Part shown: piece by piece, positions 24,493 through 32,411 of the stretch
Layout: each line of letters opens with the position of its first letter
Position numbering within the stretch: the stretch's first letter is position 1
Origin: Methanocorpusculum sp.
GTDB taxonomy: Archaea; Halobacteriota; Methanomicrobia; Methanomicrobiales; Methanocorpusculaceae
Direction of reading: 5' to 3'
Length of the DNA stretch: 64,000 nt
Assembly (NCBI GenBank): GCA_017408885.1
Contig: JAFQTT010000009.1
Coordinates: 62,001 to 126,000, forward strand
Made by a program: the position numbers and the translations under genes
The notes under the pieces: model-generated
Seen by the model: only the letters and a program-made list of their open reading frames with translations
What the model was told of the DNA's origin: nothing
Databases searched by the model: none

Positions 24493-25377
24493 ATGACCAC
24501 ACTGCCTGAATATCTTAAAGAATGCGGTGCTGACGATGAGCTTGCCTCGATCATCTCCCTTATCGGAGCACAGGCAGCATCGATTCGCGACGCATTCATC
24601 TCAAACCAGAACTATGCAGACTCAACCAACTCCTCAGGCGAAACTCAGGCTGAGATGGACAAATGGTCTGACGAACACATTACTAATGTGCTTGCAGAAA
24701 GCGGACTTGTTCGCGAAGTTGCATCAGAAGAACGCGATGACATTGTAAAACTCAATGAATCTGCAAAGTACTCTGTAGTTATGGACCCGCTTGACGGTTC
24801 ATCCTTAATCAAGGTCAACCTCTGTGTGGGAACCATCGTTGGAATCTATGAGGGAAGCTGTATGCAGGCCGGAAAAGACCTCAAGGCCGCATTCTATGTT
24901 CTCTACGGACCAATGACCACCCTTACAGTATCTGTTGGAAAAGGTGTCGCAATCTTTGCTCAGGACAAAGACGGTGTCTATCAGATGCTCAAAAACCATG
25001 TCAAGATTCCGGAAGGAAATCTCTACGGAAGCGGAGGAGTTAGAACCGAGTGGCTCGGCAAGCATGCAAAGTTCGTCAACCGCATCGAAAACGAAGGAGC
25101 AAAGAACCGTTACTCCGGCTCATTCGTTGCAGACTTCCACCAGATTCTCCAGTACGGAGGAGTATATGCATACCCGCCAAGCGAGAAACAGCCAAACGGA
25201 AAACTCCGTTTAGTCTTTGAGGTTAACCCAATTGGATACCTCGCAGTTCAGGCAGGAGGAGCAGTCTCCAACGGAACAAAGACCACCTTAGACATTGTAC
25301 CAGAAGAGGTTCACCAGAGAACTATCGTCTATGTCGGAAGCCACGGCATGATTGCCAAGATTGAAGCAACCGAGTAA
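24493..25377 (+). CDS. fbp: Fructose-1,6-bisphosphatase, class I
   Basis: A 294-residue gluconeogenic phosphatase (FBP to F6P). The metal site motif DPLDGSS is at 98-104, preceded by the ASEE acidic pair at 77-80; the substrate-binding region RYSGSFVADFHQIL and the C-terminal GGAVSNG are present. Many archaea rely on the unrelated bifunctional FBP aldolase/phosphatase (class V), so a class I enzyme is notable. Its stop shares one base with the ATG of the next gene, which encodes a reduced relative of that class V enzyme. Confidence 0.92.
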   Translation: MTTLPEYLKECGADDELASIISLIGAQAASIRDAFISNQNYADSTNSSGETQAEMDKWSDEHITNVLAESGLVREVASEERDDIVKLNESAKYSVVMDPLDGSSLIKVNLCVGTIVGIYEGSCMQAGKDLKAAFYVLYGPMTTLTVSVGKGVAIFAQDKDGVYQMLKNHVKIPEGNLYGSGGVRTEWLGKHAKFVNRIENEGAKNRYSGSFVADFHQILQYGGVYAYPPSEKQPNGKLRLVFEVNPIGYLAVQAGGAVSNGTKTTLDIVPEEVHQRTIVYVGSHGMIAKIEATE

Positions 25378-26024
25378 TGTACACAGTCACGGTTTACTCA
25401 AAACCTCTCGGCGGAATTGCAGGATGCACACGTGTATTTCCGGATGTCTTACAGGCAGTAGACAAAGTTTTCCGGAAAGCAAAAGGAGACATCCTGCATG
25501 ACTTCGTTGTAACACACATCGGAGACAGAGTTGTCTCATTAATTGTCTCCGACGGAGATGTCGAAGAAGTAATCAAGGAAGCATATGCTGTAGGAGAAGA
25601 GATTGCAGAGAAAAGAAAACTCTTCAAAAATCCTGCGGCAGAAACATCAGTCTCCTTAACATTTGAAGAACGCGAATCAGAAGCTTTCGTTCTCTTCCTT
25701 GCAGGCTCATCCGATAATGAGTTATGGAACGGCTTAATTCCAAAAGGAGAAAACCAGGCTGCTGCCTCTGCTTCTGTAATGATTTGCAGAACTGAAGGTG
25801 AGTTCTGTACAACAGCAGAACTCCTTGAAACATTTGCAGACGAAAAAACAAGCCTTCGCGGAATATCTCCGGTGAGCCTTTGCGACTCGTCAATCGTTAG
25901 GACAAAAGTAACTCCTGTTGTTGCCCTCGGATTTTCTTTAGGCAATGGAATGCTTACCGGACCACTCGATCTCTTCGACACCCCGCTCTTTGATGCCCCG
26001 CGATTTAGGGCATCTCAGCAGTAA
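25377..26024 (+). CDS. Shrunken, probably non-catalytic relative of archaeal FBP aldolase/phosphatase
   Basis: A 215-residue protein whose segments resemble, in order, parts of the roughly 360-390-residue class V enzyme: N-terminus with GGIAGCTRVFPD and DFVVTHIGD (1-85), VSLTFEERESEAFVLFLAG...WN (92-122), and C-terminus VVALGFSLGNGMLTGPLDLFD (181-201). The middle, which holds the Schiff-base Lys and many metal ligands, is absent. First-site ligands also look lost: KADIGG is SKPLGG, GH is GC, and GDD is GDR. Coupling to fbp (TAATG) suggests a partner or regulator of the class I enzyme. This is by remembered family features, not alignment. Confidence 0.6.
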   Translation: MYTVTVYSKPLGGIAGCTRVFPDVLQAVDKVFRKAKGDILHDFVVTHIGDRVVSLIVSDGDVEEVIKEAYAVGEEIAEKRKLFKNPAAETSVSLTFEERESEAFVLFLAGSSDNELWNGLIPKGENQAAASASVMICRTEGEFCTTAELLETFADEKTSLRGISPVSLCDSSIVRTKVTPVVALGFSLGNGMLTGPLDLFDTPLFDAPRFRASQQ

Positions 26025-26328
26025 TTTTTTCCTGCGCTTTTAGCGCGCATAGATTTTAACACAAACAACACAACAATGTTCGGTTGCGAACAATTTGTTT
26101 TTGCAAAAAATGCAAACAACCAACATCATCATATTTAAACATAGTTGTTTTGAAGTATTGTTTCCCACAAAAATGATGGGTTTGAAGCACAATTCAGCCT
26201 TATTTTGACCTCCGTCACTATTATAACCTCATCCAACTCATAAGTATAGGAACATGTTAGCGTGAGATCTCCGCTGACAGTCACAATACCAAATCACATT
26301 AATCCAACTTGTATAAAGAGGAACTTTA
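26025..26328 (+). promoter_or_regulatory. Intergenic: terminator-like hairpins and rpsL leader
   Basis: The left part holds two short hairpins: GCGCT/AGCGC near 26034-26046 and GTTCG/CGAAC followed by AATTTGTTTTT, suited to ending the fbp operon. The right part holds TATA-like ACTATTATAACC (about 26215-26228) and a leader of roughly 80 bases to rpsL, which has GAGGA eight bases before its ATG. No small protein is evident. Confidence 0.4.
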
Positions 26329-26757
26329 ATGGGACAGGGAAAATTCGCAGCAAGACAATTAGTTCGCAACGCCAAGAAATTCCGGTGGAGCGACTCAGTT
26401 TACTCCCGCAGGGCACTTAAACTGAAACTGAAAGCAGACCCGTTAGAGGGTGCACCGCTCGGACGTGCAATCGTCCTCGAAAAGGTCGGTGTTGAAGCAA
26501 AGCAGCCGAACTCCGCAATCAGAAAGTGCGTCAGAGTTCAGCTTATCAAGAACGGTCGTCAGGTCACTGCATTCGCAGTCGGCGACGGTGCAATCAACTT
26601 CATTGATGAACACGACGAAGTTACCATCTGCGGTATCGGTGGTCGTGCAGGACGTTCTATGGGAGATATCCCGGGAGTTCGTTTCGTTGTCATCGCAGTC
26701 AACGGTGTCACCTTACACGAACTTGTTCTCGGACGTCAGGAGAAGGCAAGAAGGTAA
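26329..26757 (+). CDS. rpsL: 30S ribosomal protein uS12
   Basis: A 142-residue archaeal S12, part of the decoding centre. [31 protein letters not shown] and the loop [13 protein letters not shown] are nearly invariant. It leads the rpsL-rpsG-EF-2 group. The usual archaeal upstream neighbours (rpoA2, rpl30e, nusA) are absent; the upstream gene is the FBPase partner. Confidence 0.97.
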   Translation: MGQGKFAARQLVRNAKKFRWSDSVYSRRALKLKLKADPLEGAPLGRAIVLEKVGVEAKQPNSAIRKCVRVQLIKNGRQVTAFAVGDGAINFIDEHDEVTICGIGGRAGRSMGDIPGVRFVVIAVNGVTLHELVLGRQEKARR

Positions 26758-26762
26758 ATATC

Positions 26763-27347
26763 ATGACTGAAGAAAACGCAACCTCCAAGATTCTCCTCTT
26801 CGGCAAGTGGGATACTTCCGAAGTCGTTGTAAAAGATCAGGGTCTCATCCGCTACATCACCGTAAGCTCCACTGAAATCCCAAGCTCCTGTGGAAGACTT
26901 ACCCAGCAGCAGTTCACCAAGTCCCAGATGGCAATCGTCGAGAGACTTATCAACCGCTTAATGCAGACCGAAACCAACACCGGAAAGAAGATGCACTGTA
27001 CCAAGATGGTCATGGATGCATTCGACGAGATCAACAAGAAGACCAAGCAGAACCCGCTTCAGGTCTTAGTTGACGCAATCTCCAACGCAGCACCGCGTGA
27101 GGAAATTGTCCGTTTAAAGTACGGTGGTATCAATGTCCCGAAGTCCGTTGACTCTGCACCAATCCGCCGTGTCAACACTGCACTCAGATACATTGCCCTT
27201 GCAACCTGGAAGGGATCCCACAAAACAAAGAAGCCGGCATACCTTGTCCTTGCAAATGAGTTAATCATGGCAGCAAAGGGAGATACCAAGTGCTTCTCTG
27301 TCGGAAAGAAAGACGAAGTCGAGCGTATGGCAAAGTCTGCACGCTAA
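26763..27347 (+). CDS. rpsG: 30S ribosomal protein uS7
   Basis: A 194-residue archaeal S7, which nucleates the head of the 30S subunit. RRVNTALRYIALATWKGSHKTKKPAYLVLANELIMAAKGD and the C-terminal K-K-D-E-x-E-R-M-A-K-S-A-R are typical. It follows rpsL by five bases. Confidence 0.97.
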   Translation: MTEENATSKILLFGKWDTSEVVVKDQGLIRYITVSSTEIPSSCGRLTQQQFTKSQMAIVERLINRLMQTETNTGKKMHCTKMVMDAFDEINKKTKQNPLQVLVDAISNAAPREEIVRLKYGGINVPKSVDSAPIRRVNTALRYIALATWKGSHKTKKPAYLVLANELIMAAKGDTKCFSVGKKDEVERMAKSAR

Positions 27348-27383
27348 TCACCCCCATACAATTTATTTTTCAGGTGAAAGAAA

Positions 27384-29582
27384 ATGTCACGCGGAAAGAA
27401 AATGGTCGAGCGTATTAATGTGCTGATGAACGATACTCAGCACATTAGAAACATCGGTATCGTAGCACACATTGACCACGGAAAGACTACCCTTTCTGAC
27501 AACCTTCTCTCCGGAGCAGGAATGCTCTCCGAAGAACTTGCAGGAAAGGCATGCTGGACTGACTCTGACGAGGAAGAACAGGCTCGCGGAATTACTATCG
27601 ACTCTTCCAACGTTTCGATGGTTCACGAAGTCAACGGTCAGGAATACCTCATCAACATGATCGACACCCCAGGTCACGTCGACTTCGGTGGAGATGTTAC
27701 TCGTGCAATGAGAGCAGTCGACGGTGCAGTCGTTGTCGTCGATGCAGTCGAAGGCCCAATGCCGCAGACTGAGACTGTTCTCCGTCAGGCACTCAAAGAG
27801 GGTGTTCACCCAGTACTGTTCATCAACAAGGTTGACAGACTTATCAACGAGCTTAAAGTTAACCCGCAGGACATGATGATCCGCTTAGGAAAAGTCATCG
27901 ACAAAGTTAACAAGCTCATCAAGGGAATGAACGAGGAGCTCTACAACAACGGCGGATGGAAGCTCGATGCATTAAAGGGCAACGTAGCATTCGGATCTGC
28001 ACTCTACAACTGGGCAATCTCGATCCCATACATGAAGAAGTCCGGTGTCACCCTCCAGACTATCATTGACAAGTGTAACGAAGGCGACGCAAAGTACCTC
28101 GCAAAGGCATCCCCGCTTCACGCAGTTCTCCTTGATATGGTCGTTGAGTTCCTCCCGAACCCGCTCCAGGCACAGGGTAACAGATGCCACATCATCTGGC
28201 ACGGCGATGTCGAGTCCACTGTCGGTAAGGCAATGTACGCATGCGACCCGAACGGACCAGTTGCACTTATGATTACTGATATCTCCTTCGACAAGCACGC
28301 AGGAGAAGTCGCAACCGGAAGACTGTTCTCCGGAACTCTTACCCGCGGTCAGGAACTCTACGTCTCCGGAACTGCAGGCAAGCCGAACAGACTTCAGCAG
28401 GTTGGTATCTTCATGGGTCCGACCCGTGTTGATGTCGACAAGATTGTTGCAGGAAACATCGCAGCAGTTACTGGTCTCGGTGACGCAATCGTCGGTTCTA
28501 CCGTCACTTCCTTAAAGGAAATGACCCCGTTCGAGTCTCTCCAGCACTACTCTGAGCCGGTTATGACCGTCGCAGTCGAAGCAAAGAACACCAAAGACCT
28601 TCCAAAACTCATCGAAGTTCTTCACCAGGTCGGAAAGGAAGACCCGACAATCCGTGTCAACATCAACGAAGAGACCGGAGAACACCTCATCGCAGGTATG
28701 GGTGAACTTCACCTTGAAGTTGTCACTGGTCGTATCAAGAGAGACAAAGGTGTCGACATCATTACCTCCCCGCCAATCGTTGTATACCGTGAGACCGTCT
28801 CTCAGGCACTCAACGGCACTGTAGAAGGAAAGTCCCCGAACAGACACAACAGATTCTTCCTCTCTGTTGAGCCAATGCCGCAGAACATCCTCGATGCAAT
28901 CCAGGCAAACGAAGTTACCATGAACATGGACAACATCGCACGCCGTGACGCACTCGTCGCACTCGGTATGGACAAGGAAGAAGCAAAGTCTGTCAAGGAC
29001 ATCTACGGATCCAACATGTTCGTCGACTGTACCAAGGGTATTCAGTACCTCAACGAAACCATGGAACTTATCATCGATGGTATCCACGAGGCTCTCGACG
29101 GCGGACCGCTTGCAGATGAGCAGGTTCAGAATGTCTTAATCAAGCTCCACGATGTCAAGCTCCACGAAGATGCAATCCACCGTGGTCCAGGACAGGTCAT
29201 TCCGGCAGTTCGCGGCGGTATGAAGGCAGCTCTCCTCATGGCAGGCGACACTCTCTTAGAGCCGATGCAGAACATCCAGATCACTGTTCCGCAGGATCAG
29301 ATGGGTGCAGCAATCTCCCAGATTCAGGGAAGACGCGGTATGCTCTCCACTACTGATGTTGAGGGTGACCAGATCGTTGTCAACGGTCAGGCACCGGTTG
29401 CAGAACTCTTCGGTTTCGCAGGCGACCTCCGCTCTGCAACTGAGGGTCGTGCAATGTGGTCTCAGTCCTTCGCAGGATTCGCAATGGTCCCGCAGGGTAT
29501 GCTTCCGGAAATCGTTAAGGGTATCCGTAAGAGAAAGGGCCTCAAGGAAGAGATTCCAACCCCGAAGGATTACCTCGAGTAA
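27384..29582 (+). CDS. fusA: Elongation factor 2
   Basis: A 732-residue archaeal EF-2, the translocation GTPase. GTP motifs: [10 protein letters not shown] (G1), DTPGHVDF (G3), NKVDRL (G4). Domain IV carries [14 protein letters not shown], with the diphthamide-acceptor His at residue 599, the substrate of the Dph pathway represented here by dph6. AGGTGAAAGAAA precedes the ATG. Codon choice is strongly C-ending, as expected for high expression. Confidence 0.97.
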   Translation: MSRGKKMVERINVLMNDTQHIRNIGIVAHIDHGKTTLSDNLLSGAGMLSEELAGKACWTDSDEEEQARGITIDSSNVSMVHEVNGQEYLINMIDTPGHVDFGGDVTRAMRAVDGAVVVVDAVEGPMPQTETVLRQALKEGVHPVLFINKVDRLINELKVNPQDMMIRLGKVIDKVNKLIKGMNEELYNNGGWKLDALKGNVAFGSALYNWAISIPYMKKSGVTLQTIIDKCNEGDAKYLAKASPLHAVLLDMVVEFLPNPLQAQGNRCHIIWHGDVESTVGKAMYACDPNGPVALMITDISFDKHAGEVATGRLFSGTLTRGQELYVSGTAGKPNRLQQVGIFMGPTRVDVDKIVAGNIAAVTGLGDAIVGSTVTSLKEMTPFESLQHYSEPVMTVAVEAKNTKDLPKLIEVLHQVGKEDPTIRVNINEETGEHLIAGMGELHLEVVTGRIKRDKGVDIITSPPIVVYRETVSQALNGTVEGKSPNRHNRFFLSVEPMPQNILDAIQANEVTMNMDNIARRDALVALGMDKEEAKSVKDIYGSNMFVDCTKGIQYLNETMELIIDGIHEALDGGPLADEQVQNVLIKLHDVKLHEDAIHRGPGQVIPAVRGGMKAALLMAGDTLLEPMQNIQITVPQDQMGAAISQIQGRRGMLSTTDVEGDQIVVNGQAPVAELFGFAGDLRSATEGRAMWSQSFAGFAMVPQGMLPEIVKGIRKRKGLKEEIPTPKDYLE

Positions 29583-29601
29583 TCTCTTCACCCTTAATTT
29601 T

Positions 29602-29625
29602 AAACCCACCCTCTCGGGTTTTTCT
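29602..29625 (+). terminator. Hairpin ending the EF-2 operon
   Basis: AAACCC pairs with GGGTTT across an eight-base loop and runs into TTTTCT. Confidence 0.5.
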
Positions 29626-29691
29626 AAAATTGTTTTACTGTTGTTATTTTAGCACGAATTATTATATCTCAGTAGAGATAAGAATATAATT

Positions 29692-29838
29692 ATGGCATCA
29701 AAAAGAGGATCTGAAACTCTTGCCGGACAACTCAGAAAAATGAGCACAGGTGACGGACGGCGCAAATCTGATTTTGAAAAAGTAGTAATAGGTACTTATC
29801 CAAAATCAATGAGACGTAAAAATAATAATTTATTCTAA
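29692..29838 (+). CDS. Small basic protein, 48 residues
   Basis: The translation begins MASKRGSETLAGQLRKMS and ends RRKNNNLF. It is strongly basic, with no hydrophobic segment. A TATA-like ATTATTATATC lies about 25 bp upstream, and the message would have almost no leader. It resembles the small protein at 30435 in size and charge, though not in sequence. Both flank an HNH protein in AT-rich DNA between EF-2 and ftr. Unrecognised; possibly nucleic-acid-binding. Confidence 0.5.
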   Translation: MASKRGSETLAGQLRKMSTGDGRRKSDFEKVVIGTYPKSMRRKNNNLF

Positions 29839-29917
29839 CTAATCAGCCCCACAAACCATTTTTATTAATTTAATCACCACATAATGTTTATTTGTTACAA
29901 ATGTCTATTTTATAAAC

Positions 29918-30355
29918 ATGGTGACAAAGGTAGAGTGGGAAGCAATTAAAGCCAGAGCTAATTATAAATGCTTAATCTGTGGTGGGAAAGAAGGTGTAAA
30001 ATTCCCAACATTAGAAAAAGCCCATTTGAAAGCAGAATCAAAGGGCGGTACACAAATAATTCCACTCTGCCCAAACTGCCATTCAAAATATGATGCAGGA
30101 AAATGTACTGCAGCCGAGTTAAAGAAAATTGGTGTGAAGCCAGAGCACTATAAAAAAGTACAACCAAAGAAGCCATCACAATCTAAATCCACCAAATCTC
30201 AAAGTGGTTGGGATACCATTCTTGGAATACCAAGCTCAAAATCTAAAAAATCAAGTGATGGTTTTGATTCTTTATTTGGCATGTCATCCCCAAAATCCTC
30301 TTCCAAATCCAAAAAATCTAAGAATGATTTTGAATCACTTTTTGGATTTAGATAA
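29918..30355 (+). CDS. HNH-type protein with repeated LFG tail
   Basis: A 145-residue protein. Residues 16-60 look like an HNH nuclease core with zinc ligands C18, C21, C51 and C54, the catalytic-type His36 (LEKAHLKAE) and His55 (CPNCH). The rest is a Lys/Ser-rich tail carrying three short motifs: GWDTILGI (97-104), GFDSLFGM (115-122) and DFESLFGF (137-144). These look like linear interaction motifs. The DNA is AT-rich relative to its ribosomal neighbours, which suggests acquisition. It could be a mobile-element nuclease or a toxin-like effector; partners are unknown. Confidence 0.65.
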   Translation: MVTKVEWEAIKARANYKCLICGGKEGVKFPTLEKAHLKAESKGGTQIIPLCPNCHSKYDAGKCTAAELKKIGVKPEHYKKVQPKKPSQSKSTKSQSGWDTILGIPSSKSKKSSDGFDSLFGMSSPKSSSKSKKSKNDFESLFGFR

Positions 30356-30434
30356 TTAGATACTATATACATCCAACAACATTTTTTTACCTCCTAACAA
30401 ATTATATATCCAATAGACACAATAAGTATATAAC

Positions 30435-30593
30435 ATGGCTACAAATACAGGTTCTGGATATAGGATTGGAGCAGTTAAAGGAAGAAGTCAGGTAAAAACT
30501 CCTGGAGGATACAGAAAACGTGATTCTGCAACAGGTCAGTTTGTCGCAGGAAAGAAAGACGGATCTGCATTCAAAGGAATTCGTAGAGAATAA
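30435..30593 (+). CDS. Small Gly/Lys-rich protein, 52 residues
   Basis: The translation begins MATNTGSGYRIGAVKGRSQV and includes KTPGGYRKRDSATGQFVAGKKDG, ending KGIRRE. It is basic and Gly-rich, like short unstructured nucleic-acid-binding proteins. A TATA box (AATTATATATCC, about 30400-30411) lies about 25-30 bp before the ATG. It may form a set with the 48-residue protein and the HNH protein. Confidence 0.55.
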   Translation: MATNTGSGYRIGAVKGRSQVKTPGGYRKRDSATGQFVAGKKDGSAFKGIRRE

Positions 30594-30658
30594 CCATTAC
30601 CTTTTTTTTCTGCCGCAATCTTCAGTTATTATAACTTTTACAGCATACAAAGCTGTTA

Positions 30659-31396
30659 ATGCCCGACATCATAACCCTATTCCTCTGGTTTATCCTATAC
30701 GGCTTCCTTGGATGGGTGTGGGAAACCGCATTCTGCTCCATCAGAGCCAAACACTTCATAAACCGCGGATTCCTAAACGGCCCAATAATTCCTGTCTACG
30801 GATTTGGAGCAGTATTTGTAATCATCGCCTTATCACTTTCAGCACCACACATTCCAGCCCATCTCCCATACATAGACATCCCAATTGTCTTCATCGCCGG
30901 AATGATAATCTGCACAATTCTTGAATACATAACAGCAGTCATCCTCGAAAGCGCATTTCACATCCGCTGGTGGGACTACTCAAAGCAGCGCATTAACTTT
31001 CAGGGCCGCATATGCCTCAAAAGCGCACTCTTCTTTGGACTGATGTCTGTTATAATCATCTACATAGTCCAGCCGCTAATCTCATACGCCAGCGTAAACA
31101 TCCCTGAAAATATTGAAAACCCTCTGGCATTAGTACTCCTTATTCTGATAACAATCGACTTAGCTGTAACCATATCTTCACTCCTTCACCTGAAAACACA
31201 TCTCGAAAACATACACTACCGCATAGAAAACGCAGCAGACGATCTTCTTGAAGATGCAGAAGAGATTAGAGACAGCATAATTACAGCATTCAATGGCCAC
31301 AAAAAACAGATACTGCGCCTCACAAAAGCATTCCCGAATTCAGTATCGAAACATCATAACGAAGTATGGCAAAGAATCAAAGAACACGTGAGATAA
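30659..31396 (+). CDS. Membrane protein of the CmpB/DUF1113 permease-like family
   Basis: A 245-residue protein. WFILYGFLGWVWETAFCSIRAKHFINRGFLNGPIIPVYGFGA is the family hallmark, followed by EYITAVILESAFHIRWWDYS. About five transmembrane helices precede a charged C-terminal helical tail (185-245, possible coiled coil). Annotated elsewhere as putative ABC-transporter permease, but no ATPase is adjacent and transport is unproven. The family is commonest in Firmicutes, so transfer is possible. Confidence 0.72.
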   Translation: MPDIITLFLWFILYGFLGWVWETAFCSIRAKHFINRGFLNGPIIPVYGFGAVFVIIALSLSAPHIPAHLPYIDIPIVFIAGMIICTILEYITAVILESAFHIRWWDYSKQRINFQGRICLKSALFFGLMSVIIIYIVQPLISYASVNIPENIENPLALVLLILITIDLAVTISSLLHLKTHLENIHYRIENAADDLLEDAEEIRDSIITAFNGHKKQILRLTKAFPNSVSKHHNEVWQRIKEHVR

Positions 31397-31462
31397 GTAC
31401 AGGTAAAAAGAATTATTTAGTTCTCAGACCAATTCATATGTTATCACTACATAGGTGAACTT

Positions 31463-32359
31463 ATGGAATTTAACGGTGTAATTATCGAGGATACTTACGC
31501 AGAAGGTTTCCCAGTCTGGGCAGCCCGTGTAATTATCACTGCAGTAACGAAGGAATGGGCATACAAGGCAGCAACCGAAGCAACCGGATTTGCAACCTCC
31601 ACCATCGGATGCCCATGTGAAGCAGGTATTGAGAAGTTCATCCCGGCATCTGAGACTCCAGACAACCGCCCAGGATACTCCATCCTCATCTGCTGCGGAA
31701 AGAAAGCACTCAAAGAGCAGGTCTTAGAGCGCGTCTCTGAGTGTGTCTTAACCGCACCAACCACTGCAGTCTTCAACGGACACGCAGGCGAAGAGGAAAT
31801 CATCCCAATTAAGCTCCACTTCTTCGGAGACAAGTTCGAGAAGAAGGTTGAAGTCGGCGGAATCCAGTGCTGGTCTATCCCAATCATGGGCGGCGACTTC
31901 ATCGTTGAGGAAGAAATCGGCGCAATCAAGGGTGTTGCAGGCGGTAACTTCTTAATCCTCGGTGACTCCCAGATGTCCGCATTAATCGCAGCAGAAGCAG
32001 CAGTTGATGCAATCGCAGAAGTTGATGGTGTCATCACTCCATTCCCAGGAGGAGTTGTCTCCTCTGGTTCCAAGGTTGGCTCCTTAAACTACAAGTTCAT
32101 GGGTGCATCCACCAACGAAAAATTCTGCCCATCCATCCGCGAAGCAGTCATCGAGAAGGGTCTCGAGACCGAAATTCCGGAAGGCGTCAAGGCAGTTTAC
32201 GAGATTGTCATCGACGGTGTCTCCGAAGAGGCAGTCAAGGCAGCAATGAAGGCTGGTGTCCAGGCAGCATGCAGAGTTCCGGGTGTTGTTAAGATCACCG
32301 CAGGAAACTACGGCGGAAACCTCGGTCCATTCAAGTTCAACTTAAAGGACTGCATCTAA
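31463..32359 (+). CDS. ftr: Formylmethanofuran--tetrahydromethanopterin formyltransferase
   Basis: A 298-residue Ftr. It moves the formyl group from methanofuran to H4MPT, the second step of methane formation from CO2. The start MEFNGVIIEDTYAEGFPVWAARVIIT, ATGFATSTIGCPCEAGIE and the late GGVVSSGSKVGS are characteristic. Strong codon bias and AGGTGAACTT before the ATG fit high expression. It stands alone between the DUF1113-like gene and the convergent polB. Confidence 0.96.
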   Translation: MEFNGVIIEDTYAEGFPVWAARVIITAVTKEWAYKAATEATGFATSTIGCPCEAGIEKFIPASETPDNRPGYSILICCGKKALKEQVLERVSECVLTAPTTAVFNGHAGEEEIIPIKLHFFGDKFEKKVEVGGIQCWSIPIMGGDFIVEEEIGAIKGVAGGNFLILGDSQMSALIAAEAAVDAIAEVDGVITPFPGGVVSSGSKVGSLNYKFMGASTNEKFCPSIREAVIEKGLETEIPEGVKAVYEIVIDGVSEEAVKAAMKAGVQAACRVPGVVKITAGNYGGNLGPFKFNLKDCI

Positions 32360-32391
32360 ACCCCTTCAAATTTTTTCTTTTCTAAAAAAGG

Positions 32392-32411
32392 AAAGCGGAA
32401 AAATCCGCTTT
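32392..32411 (-). terminator. Hairpin between ftr and polB
   Basis: AAAGCGGA pairs with TCCGCTTT across AAAA. On the minus strand it is followed by CCTTTTTT, so it suits polB; the T-rich stretch before it may end ftr. Confidence 0.5.
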
